Part shown: positions 40,741 to 46,316 of the stretch, in pieces
Layout: each line of letters opens with the position of its first letter
Numbering within the stretch: position 1 is the first letter of the stretch
Source: an uncultured bacterium
GTDB taxonomy: Bacteria > Patescibacteriota > Minisyncoccia > Phycocordibacterales > UBA918
NCBI GenBank assembly: GCA_913046815.1
Contig: CAJWTE010000001.1
Coordinates: 1-46,316 of the forward strand
Direction of reading: 5' to 3'
DNA length: 46,316 nt
Notes under the pieces: generated by a model
What the model saw: only the letters and a program-made list of their open reading frames with translations
The model's database searches: none
Told to the model about the DNA's origin: nothing
Translations under genes and position numbers: made by a program

Positions 40741-40917
40741 ATGGAGAAGAGAACCATTTCTAACGAGAGAGTGCGCAAACTCTCTAAAGTAGCCGGCACC
40801 AGCTATGGCGTGACTCTGCCCATTGAGTTTGTGCGTGAACTGGGCTGGCAAGAGCATCAAAAATTAACAGTAACTTTAAAAGGCAACACTATGATAATTA
40901 AAGACTGGGAGAAGTAG
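40741..40917 (+). CDS. AbrB/SpoVT-type transcription regulator (58 aa)
   Basis: The protein has the swapped-hairpin AbrB pattern: VRKLSKVAGTSYGVTLPIEFVRELG, then a second half KLTVTLKGNTMIIKDW. It would bind DNA as a dimer and, from location, probably its own triple operator directly upstream (40684-40715). TACACT ends exactly 6 nt before the ATG. Its stop is followed after one base by the ATG of the hydrolase gene, so the operon AbrB-hydrolase-membrane protein-hydrolase-TatD is probably under its control. Confidence 0.85.
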   Translation: MEKRTISNERVRKLSKVAGTSYGVTLPIEFVRELGWQEHQKLTVTLKGNTMIIKDWEK

Positions 40918-40918
40918 T

Positions 40919-41488
40919 ATGAATGCGATTATTGTTCACGGGAAGCCGGGTAAGGAAGAATATTATTCTGATGAACATCCTTCTTCTAGTAACTTCGCTT
41001 GGATTCCTTGGTTGCAGAAACAACTTATAATTCATGATATTAAGGCTGATACTCCGGAAATGCCGCATGCATATGAACCGAACTATAAGGTATGGTGTAC
41101 TGAGTTTGAACGCTTTGATATAAATGACGAAACAATTTTGGTTGGTCATAGTTGCGGCGGAGGTTTTTTGGTTCGTTGGCTTTCAGAACACAAAGATGTT
41201 CAGGTAAACAAAGTGGTATTGGTATCGCCTTGGGTTGACCCGGACAAAGAAAATAAATACGATTTTTTTAGAGACTTTGAGATTGACTCAGAGTTTGCCA
41301 AGCGAGCCAGTGATGTGGTCGCTTATACGAGTGATAACGATTTTGAACATTGCAAGAAAAGCTTGGAGATTTTGAAGGATAATGTGCCAGAAATACGCGT
41401 TGTCACATTTGAGAATTATGGACACTTTATACCTGCTCACATGGGGCGGGACGACTTTCCTGAGCTACTGGAAGAAATAATTAAGTAA
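40919..41488 (+). CDS. RBBP9/YdeN-type alpha/beta serine hydrolase
   Basis: The 189-aa protein begins MNAIIVHGKPG and has the nucleophile elbow GHSCGG with Ser78, a YTSDNDF segment with the acidic residue, and the catalytic His in NYGHFIPAH. RBBP9-like hydrolases are esterases or aminopeptidases on small substrates. It is co-transcribed with the AbrB-like gene (1-nt gap) and followed by a two-helix membrane protein after 3 nt. A second protein of the same family is encoded two genes later. Confidence 0.85.
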   Translation: MNAIIVHGKPGKEEYYSDEHPSSSNFAWIPWLQKQLIIHDIKADTPEMPHAYEPNYKVWCTEFERFDINDETILVGHSCGGGFLVRWLSEHKDVQVNKVVLVSPWVDPDKENKYDFFRDFEIDSEFAKRASDVVAYTSDNDFEHCKKSLEILKDNVPEIRVVTFENYGHFIPAHMGRDDFPELLEEIIK

Positions 41489-41491
41489 GAT

Positions 41492-41740
41492 ATGCAAAGT
41501 GTTGAGGATATTTTGAAGAGGAATGCGCGGGTGGAGATGGATAAGGCCTGGGAAGTGAGTCGAACGAGGCGGGCTACCATTGCTTTTTTGACCTATCTCA
41601 CCGCCGCCACTTTCTTGAAAATAATCGGTAACGACGCACCATTTCTGAATGCACTGGTGCCGTTTGGCGGTTACTTATTCTCGACTCTTTCACTTCCGCT
41701 GGTCAGAGATTGGTGGATAGATAAATATGACAGAAAATAA
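41492..41740 (+). CDS. small two-helix membrane protein (82 aa)
   Basis: It has a charged N-terminal region (about residues 1-26), a first hydrophobic helix (about 28-46) and a second (about 50-70), then a short charged tail. No family is recognised. It lies between two hydrolase genes of the same family and overlaps the second by 14 nt, so the three are one translational unit. It may anchor one of the hydrolases to the membrane; that is inference. Confidence 0.6.
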   Translation: MQSVEDILKRNARVEMDKAWEVSRTRRATIAFLTYLTAATFLKIIGNDAPFLNALVPFGGYLFSTLSLPLVRDWWIDKYDRK

Positions 41741-42341
41741 AAAGGGACAAGTTTTGTTTATACATGGGGGTGATAGTTTTATCGCCAAAGAGGAATATTA
41801 TCAGTTTTTGCGTAGCAGAGAAGTAAATCCGTATGAAGAAAAGCCAGAAAAATGGCGTGACAATCTGGCTACCAACCTAGAAAAAGCAGGCCTTGAATAT
41901 TTGTTTGTCTCTATGCCTGATAAGTGGAATGCCGATTATACTGCCTGGTCTATTTGGTTTGAGAAGTATCTTCCATACTTGGACGAGTCACCAAACATCT
42001 TCATTGGTCATTCATTGGGGGCATCGTTCCTTTTAAAATACTTAACAAAGAATAAGTTGGAGGTGGCAGTTGCTCAGCTACATCTAGTAGCGCCAGCGGT
42101 AGGGTTTGTAGAGACGGAAGGATTGGGTGAATTTGCTTCTAATGAGTCCGACTTTGCTTTGTTGTTAGGGCAAGTAGGAGAAATACATATCTATCACTCC
42201 ACCGATGATGAGATTGTAGATTACCAAGACAGTACAGAATTAGTGAAAGTTTTACCGCAAGCACAGTTGCATACTTTCACCGACCGAGGACATTTCTTAG
42301 CGCCAGAGTTTCCAGAGATCGAAACAGAGATATTAAAATAA
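41727..42341 (+). CDS. second RBBP9/YdeN-type alpha/beta hydrolase
   Basis: The 204-aa protein resembles the first hydrolase: LFIHGGDSFIA at the N-terminus, the elbow GHSLGAS with Ser96, the acidic YHSTDDEIV segment, and the catalytic His in DRGHFLAPEF. It starts within the membrane-protein gene (14-nt overlap) and ends 1 nt before tatD. Two divergent paralogues in one operon suggest two related substrates or a heteromeric enzyme. Confidence 0.85.
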   Translation: MTENKKGQVLFIHGGDSFIAKEEYYQFLRSREVNPYEEKPEKWRDNLATNLEKAGLEYLFVSMPDKWNADYTAWSIWFEKYLPYLDESPNIFIGHSLGASFLLKYLTKNKLEVAVAQLHLVAPAVGFVETEGLGEFASNESDFALLLGQVGEIHIYHSTDDEIVDYQDSTELVKVLPQAQLHTFTDRGHFLAPEFPEIETEILK

Positions 42342-42342
42342 T

Positions 42343-43179
42343 ATGAGTTATCGCTATATAGACACACATGCGCATTTGAATATTTCTGCCTTTTCGGAGG
42401 ATGTGGACGAGGTGGTATCTAAGTGTGGCGAGGAAGAAGTGGCTGTAATAAATATCGGCACCAAGGAAAGCACGAGCCAGCGAGCTGTAGAATTGGCTGA
42501 ACAACAAGACAATTTATATGCCATTGTCGGTCTACACCCTATCCAGACTACGTCCAAGTATCACAGTCACGAAGAAATAGGTGAGGGAAGTAAACCATTT
42601 AAGTCACAGGGTGAGAAGTTTAATTCGAATTTCTATCGCCAGTTAGCTAAGAGCGAAAAAGTGGTGGGAATAGGAGAGTGTGGTTTTGACTATTTCCATA
42701 ATGACTCTGGCACTAGAGAAGAGCAAGAGGAGGCTTTTGTAGCTCAAATAGAGCTAGCCAATGAGCTTGGGCTACCTCTCATGATACATACCAGAAGTAG
42801 TAAAGACGGCAAGCTTGATGCTTATGAAGATGTTTACCAAGTATTAAAGAGCTACGCCAAAGTGCCGGGTAACATACATTTCTACGCTGGTACCTATGAG
42901 CAAGCGAAGAAGTTTTTTGAGCTTGGCTTCACCGTGTCTTTTACCGGCGTCATTACTTTTGCGTCTGAGTATGAAGAGGTGGTAGAGCAAGTGCCGCTCG
43001 ATATGATACACGCCGAAACTGACTGTCCTTACGTAGCGCCGGTGCCACACCGAGGAAAAATGGGAGAACCATGGATGGTAAAGGAAGTATATAAAAAAAT
43101 CGCCGCGATACGCAGCGAAGATGAAGAACGGGTGCGGGAACAACTATTGGCTAATGCAATGCGTCACTACTCTTTGTAG
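42343..43179 (+). CDS. tatD: TatD-family metal-dependent deoxyribonuclease
   Basis: The 278-aa protein has the TatD motifs: DTHAHLNISAF with the first two His, GIGECGFDYF, MIHTRSS, and HAETDCPYVAPVPHRGKMGEP. It is a 3'-5' exonuclease acting on DNA in repair or degradation. It is the last gene of the operon. The GC-rich hairpin at 43184 follows. Confidence 0.95.
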   Translation: MSYRYIDTHAHLNISAFSEDVDEVVSKCGEEEVAVINIGTKESTSQRAVELAEQQDNLYAIVGLHPIQTTSKYHSHEEIGEGSKPFKSQGEKFNSNFYRQLAKSEKVVGIGECGFDYFHNDSGTREEQEEAFVAQIELANELGLPLMIHTRSSKDGKLDAYEDVYQVLKSYAKVPGNIHFYAGTYEQAKKFFELGFTVSFTGVITFASEYEEVVEQVPLDMIHAETDCPYVAPVPHRGKMGEPWMVKEVYKKIAAIRSEDEERVREQLLANAMRHYSL

Positions 43180-43183
43180 TGTT

Positions 43184-43213
43184 CTGGTGGCGCGCCCTTG
43201 GGCGCGCCACCAG
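43184..43213. terminator. GC-rich hairpin between convergent genes
   Basis: CTGGTGGCGCGCC/GGCGCGCCACCAG with a CTTG loop lies between tatD and the convergent orphan gene. It has no T-tract but is placed as a shared terminator. Confidence 0.6.
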
Positions 43214-43216
43214 CCG

Positions 43217-43657
43217 TCAAAACCCGACCATTTTTCTGGCGTTCAAAACGGCAACGTGCAAGTCTGTGGAGTAAAGATTGTTGCTGGTCATAGCGTAGAC
43301 CCGCAATTTTTTCTCCGTCTCTGTATACCAGTTGACCGTATTTTGGTTTTTAACAATAAAGACAATTGGCAGATTCTGAGTCGTCATAAGGCCAACCCCT
43401 CTCATATGACAGAGTAGGGTGTGATGAGCGACTGGATCGGCGTATTCTTGCATGATCAGGCAGTCGTACTCGCCTGCCTTAGCCTTGGAAATATTTGCCA
43501 ACTCGGCTGAGACTGCTGGGTTGAGAAACTGCGGGAGAGCCCCGTTTTTCTGGTGCTTCTTCAGAGCCTTGCACTGTAGAACACTTACATGGTGCCCTTC
43601 CAACAGCTTGGTGATTTTGTCTTCTTCTTGGTTGGGCTTGCAGTACAGAAAGTGCAT
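43217..43657 (-). CDS. orphan hypothetical protein (146 aa)
   Basis: Not recognised. The sequence is soluble and mixed alpha/beta: MHFLYCKPNQEEDKITKLLE, a CLIMQEYADPVAHHTLLCHMRG segment, IVFIVKNQNTV and a C-terminal HVAVLNARKM. The alternation of strands and helices resembles a response-regulator-like or flavodoxin-like fold, but no motif is decisive. An AGGGG SD stands 8 nt before the ATG, and TACAAT (about 43684-43689) gives a leader of about 20 nt, unlike the leaderless neighbours. It stands alone, convergent with tatD, and is another member of the SD-led orphan set. Confidence 0.65.
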   Translation of the reverse strand: MHFLYCKPNQEEDKITKLLEGHHVSVLQCKALKKHQKNGALPQFLNPAVSAELANISKAKAGEYDCLIMQEYADPVAHHTLLCHMRGVGLMTTQNLPIVFIVKNQNTVNWYTETEKKLRVYAMTSNNLYSTDLHVAVLNARKMVGF

Positions 43658-43760
43658 CTCAAATTCCCCTTTTGTTTTTTGTTCGATTGTACTATCTCAC
43701 TACTAAAAATAACACGGCACTGATAGTATCGCCAAATCTCCCAGCAGCTATATTTAGCGT

Positions 43761-44666
43761 TTAATCAAAAATATTTATCAGGTATTGGTCAATGGTCCGT
43801 TGGTCGAGATCATAAAAGTGTAAGTCATTATCATTCAGATATTCAGCCAGCTCAGTGCCCACAAAGCGCCAATGCCACGGTTCATATACGTAGAAGGTGT
43901 TGTTTTTGGGGTAGGAGAGCACAAAACCATATCGATAAGCGTTGTGTGACAGCCACTGATATTCATCAGTTTCAGCGAAGGACAGGTAGGGACCGGCTGT
44001 TTTTGCATCGCTTATATCCAAAGTGGTACCAAGTTGATGTTCCGAGTATCCTTGGTCGGCCGAGAAAGTGTTGGCGCCAGACCCGTAGGTTTGGGTATAA
44101 GAACCTTTCAGGTCGGCTTGTTGATCGAAGGAGCGATAAGCGGATATAACTTTTAGATCCAAACCATCATCTTGTGCCTCTTCCAACAAATCTTCTAAGA
44201 AAGGCAGGGCACTAACGTGAAAGTACTGCTCGCTTCGACCGGGCAAGATGTATTCGTCAGAAATTTTTTGTAAACGGGAAGGAATATAGTTTTCGTTGAG
44301 AAAGTACACTTTGGAGTATTTTTGCAGTAGTTCTTCATCAGTCTTGGATAGTTTGTCCAAATCATAAACGGTGTTTATCACTTGCCGGTATTCTTCTTCG
44401 AAGTCGTCGTTTTGACGCTTGGCTTCTCGATAACTGTTTTCCATTTCAGCTAGAGAATTTTGTACGGTAGCTAGCTCAGATTCCAATCCGACTATGGTGT
44501 TTAGTGAGTTATTATCTAGCTCAGAGTATGCTTGACGAAGGGTTGATAGATCTTTTTGTAGTATGAAGCTTCGATATCCTAAGAACCCAGCCACTAACAT
44601 CACAGCTATCACAGCTATTAGAAAGGCAGCAAAAAGCTTAGTATTATTTTTAATTTTTTCTGTCAT
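43761..44666 (-). CDS. D-alanyl-D-alanine carboxypeptidase (VanY, family M15B)
   Basis: The 301-aa protein has an N-terminal membrane helix (about residues 11-30), a coiled-coil spacer (about 35-100) and a VanY catalytic domain. The domain has SAYRSFDQQADL, the zinc motif SEHQLGTTLDI and WHWRFVG. It trims the terminal D-Ala of peptidoglycan peptides outside the membrane. TACAAT (on minus, 44674-44679) ends 7 nt before the ATG. It is divergent from rpsF, and the two 5' regions are about 90 bp apart. Confidence 0.9.
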   Translation of the reverse strand: MTEKIKNNTKLFAAFLIAVIAVMLVAGFLGYRSFILQKDLSTLRQAYSELDNNSLNTIVGLESELATVQNSLAEMENSYREAKRQNDDFEEEYRQVINTVYDLDKLSKTDEELLQKYSKVYFLNENYIPSRLQKISDEYILPGRSEQYFHVSALPFLEDLLEEAQDDGLDLKVISAYRSFDQQADLKGSYTQTYGSGANTFSADQGYSEHQLGTTLDISDAKTAGPYLSFAETDEYQWLSHNAYRYGFVLSYPKNNTFYVYEPWHWRFVGTELAEYLNDNDLHFYDLDQRTIDQYLINIFD

Positions 44667-44754
44667 ATTTGCTATTGTAGCATTTACCTGCCTATTGAAA
44701 GTAACCAGTATTCATGGTACTTTAGGCGCGCTTATTAGTAATTCTGAAAAATCA

Positions 44755-45297
44755 ATGTCAGAAGAAAAAGTGCCAGCGACTGAGGTAAGTGAAGTAACTA
44801 TGGACGCAGAAGAGCGTTTTAGTTACGAGCTAGCCTTCCACGTACTTCCAACAGTTGCTGAAGGGGAAGTAGCTCAAGTCTTTGCTAGTATCAAAGACAT
44901 AATCACCACCGGAGGAGGTGAGATTTTTGACGAAGAAGAAGCTAAGCGTTTTGACTTGGCTTACGAGATCGTCAAACCCTTAGAAGGTAAAAATCGTCGT
45001 TTCTCTAGCGCCTACTTTGGTTGGGTTCGTTTTAAGTCTGAATCAAGTCAGGTGTTGGACATAATGAAAGAAGTAGATGCGCATAGTCAAATATTACGTT
45101 CGTTATTAGTACGACTTACAGCCAAGGAGGAAGCCAATCCTTTTCGTTTCCACGAGGCTTTAGATCTTTCTAAAGTTAGGAATATAGAAGTTCCGGTAGA
45201 AGCAGAAGCTGTACTAGAGCTGAAAACTGAGAAAGAAGAAGATACGCCTGTTGACGAGGATAAAATTGATGAAGCTTTAGAGAAAAGTGACGTCTAA
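44755..45297 (+). CDS. rpsF: ribosomal protein bS6 with acidic C-terminal extension
   Basis: Residues about 15-115 match bS6 (FSYELAFHVLPT, then DIITTGGGEIFDEEEAKRFDLAYEI and FGWVRFK), a 30S protein that pairs with bS18. Residues after about 120 are an added tail ending in a Glu/Asp/Lys-rich stretch (KTEKEEDTPVDEDKID). The start at 44755 is used; the longer frame overlaps vanY without support. It is followed by ssb and rpsR in the classical order. Confidence 0.88.
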   Translation: MSEEKVPATEVSEVTMDAEERFSYELAFHVLPTVAEGEVAQVFASIKDIITTGGGEIFDEEEAKRFDLAYEIVKPLEGKNRRFSSAYFGWVRFKSESSQVLDIMKEVDAHSQILRSLLVRLTAKEEANPFRFHEALDLSKVRNIEVPVEAEAVLELKTEKEEDTPVDEDKIDEALEKSDV

Positions 45298-45314
45298 TAG
45301 TGTAAAATATAGTC

Positions 45315-45752
45315 ATGAATATAAACAAAGCCATGGTCTACGGAAATCTTACTAGAGATCCGGAGATGAAATCTTTACCAAGTGGTACACAGGTGTGTTC
45401 TTTCTCACTTGCTACCAACCGTGTCTATAACGACCGTGACGGCAATCGCCAAGAACAAGCTGACTATCACAATATAGTAGTTTTTGGCAAGCAAGCAGAA
45501 AATAGTGCCAAGTACCTGAATAAAGGTAGTAGTGCATACGTAGAAGGACGAATGCAGACTCGCTCTTGGGAAAAAGATGGTCAGAAACACTATCGTACAG
45601 AGGTGGTCGCTGATAGAGTCCAGTTTGGCCCTAAGAGTAGCGGGGGAGGAGCACCAGCTAATAATACTGGAGAAGACAAGTCAAAAGATGAAGCTCCAGC
45701 ACCTGTGGACTATCCGGAAGAGGAAATCAATCCCGAAGACATCCCATTCTAG
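45315..45752 (+). CDS. ssb: single-stranded DNA-binding protein
   Basis: The 145-aa protein has an OB-fold (KAMVYGNLTRDPEMKSLPSG, then FSLATNR, DYHNIVVFGKQAE and VEGRMQTRSWE), a Gly/Asn linker and the acidic tip EINPEDIPF that recruits partner proteins such as RecO. TAAAAT (45303-45308) ends 6 nt before the ATG. Confidence 0.95.
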   Translation: MNINKAMVYGNLTRDPEMKSLPSGTQVCSFSLATNRVYNDRDGNRQEQADYHNIVVFGKQAENSAKYLNKGSSAYVEGRMQTRSWEKDGQKHYRTEVVADRVQFGPKSSGGGAPANNTGEDKSKDEAPAPVDYPEEEINPEDIPF

Positions 45753-45869
45753 CGCAGTAAATTACTCGCTGGCGGCGTTGCAGTTCAAAAAATTATTTTC
45801 ACTGGACTACCATGTCCCACTCAAATAATTTTTCTTCTGCGCCTTGTCAGCCAGCAATTTCCAAGCGCT
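45752..45869. repeat. long imperfect hairpin R1 between ssb and rpsR
   Basis: The 118-nt structure has arms AGCGC..AAATT..GCTGGC..GCAG..AAAAATTATTT pairing with AAATAATTTTT..CTGC..GCCAGC..AATTT..GCGCT and an apical loop TCACTGGACTACCATGTCCC. The stem is broken by small bulges. The same loop motif occurs in 46180-46303. Confidence 0.85.
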
Positions 45870-45957
45870 AGAACCTTGGGACATCCTGATACTTAAAAAT
45901 AAGAGCCAGAAATTTTTAGACGCCAGAACATTAGACAGTTCTGATACTTAAAAACAA
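45868..45957. repeat. two imperfect direct copies of a 36-nt unit
   Basis: AGAAC..TTGGGACATCCTGATACTTAAAAA (45870 on) and AGAAC..TTAGACAGTTCTGATACTTAAAAA (45925 on) are 55 nt apart, just upstream of rpsR. The conserved core is CTGATACTTAAAAA. Confidence 0.65.
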
Positions 45958-45983
45958 ATACTTGTAATTAAAACTTATTAACC

Positions 45984-46181
45984 ATGTCAGAAGAAAAAAC
46001 AACACAAACAATAAACCATATTGATTATAAAGACATCAATCGTATCAAAAATCATTTGAACCCACATTCACGTATGCATTCTCGCAAACGTACTCATATG
46101 AACGCGAAAGAACAACGACAGTTCGCGCGAGCTACTAAGAGGGCTAGGTTTATGGCTCTTGTGCCATACGTATCACACTAA
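45984..46181 (+). CDS. rpsR: ribosomal protein bS18
   Basis: The 65-aa protein has the bS18 core (IDYKDINRIKNHLNPHSR, then RTHMNAKEQRQFARATKRARFMALVPYV). It binds bS6 in the 30S platform. It lies about 230 nt after ssb, with R1 and the 36-nt repeats between, so the operon has an unusually long structured spacer. Confidence 0.95.
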   Translation: MSEEKTTQTINHIDYKDINRIKNHLNPHSRMHSRKRTHMNAKEQRQFARATKRARFMALVPYVSH

Positions 46182-46303
46182 AATCAACAAATATAACCAA
46201 TCTACTGCGTTGTCGTTCGGTAAAATAATACTCACTGGACTTTGTGTCCCATTCGTATTATTTTCCTCCGACGCTTTGTATCTTGGACATCTTGTTGATT
46301 TTA
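46180..46303. repeat. long imperfect hairpin R2 downstream of rpsR
   Basis: AAATCAACAA..CCAA..GCGTTGTCG..AAAATAATAC pairs with GTATTATTTT..CGACGC..TTGG..TTGTTGATTT around the loop TCACTGGACTTTGTGTCCCA, shared with R1. Confidence 0.85.
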
Positions 46304-46316
46304 GAAATCAAAGCAA

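Noticed and set aside
45752..45869. R1 as an integron attC site
   Set aside because: The GTTRRRY/RYYYAAC core boxes are missing, and no integron integrase or cassette array is visible.
1..46316. CRISPR array
   Set aside because: No regularly spaced direct repeats with unique spacers were seen; the repeats found are pairs or hairpins.

Overview
The window looks like a chromosomal segment of a Patescibacteria/CPR bacterium, most likely a Parcubacteria (OD1) lineage. The signs are small compact genes, a secE-nusG-rplK block that is not followed by rplA (uL1), ribosomal proteins with acidic tails, many families typical of this group (SIMPL, matrixin, DUF2914, VanY, CYTH), and TGA used as an ordinary stop. 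Most housekeeping genes start without a Shine-Dalgarno site: a TATAAT-like -10 hexamer ends 6 nt before the ATG in about a dozen cases, which implies leaderless mRNAs.

Layout. 1-367: a small SD-led ORF and the hairpin that would originally have followed tRNA-Val. 368-5933: a 5.5 kb integrative element bounded by a 20-bp att repeat. Its right copy is the 3' end of tRNA-Val. The cargo is an EEP-family nuclease/phosphatase, an HD hydrolase, an S51 peptidase, a DUF2806/Abi-alpha-like protein, an HTH protein and a large serine recombinase broken by a single-base frameshift. 6049-9285: acylphosphatase, RluA-type pseudouridine synthase, bL19 with a long acidic tail, tRNA-Leu, a vWA-like exported protein and a NUDIX hydrolase. 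9312-12008: a large exported Vps62-like protein and a membrane protein. 12329-13938: a 1.4 kb GC-rich insert (DEDD exonuclease plus an unknown protein) between 107-bp direct repeats, the right one overlapping tRNA-His. 14053-18522: mscL, a 30-aa membrane peptide, and class I ribonucleotide reductase in which the ATP-cone sits on the beta subunit (NrdB). 18549-21901: matrixin protease, SIMPL protein, secE-nusG-rplK. 22135-28935: NUDIX, then a nucleotide/folate block (DHFR, dCTP deaminase, ThyA, SHMT) with CYTH and HAD proteins and a DUF2914 membrane protein. 28983-40118: an aminoacyl-tRNA synthetase block (ArgS, IleS, GlyS, MetG) with a RecO-like protein and a large surface protein. 40189-43657: a TrpR-like regulator, an AbrB-like gene behind a triple palindromic operator, two RBBP9-type hydrolases, TatD and an orphan. 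43761-46316: VanY carboxypeptidase and rpsF-ssb-rpsR with long imperfect hairpins in the spacers.

The most striking coding feature is an isoleucyl-tRNA synthetase (31081-34632) that carries a complete histidine-phosphatase domain, with its RHGE and SHGD motifs intact, inserted in the catalytic core before the conserved WFESGSMPYGQ segment. Other leads are the tRNA-Val element and its frameshifted integrase, the ATP-cone/NrdB arrangement with an NrdA lacking C-terminal cysteines, two contrasting translation-start classes (leaderless housekeeping genes against SD-led solitary orphans), and a family of long mismatch-rich hairpins with the shared apical motif TCACTGGAC..GTCCCA.
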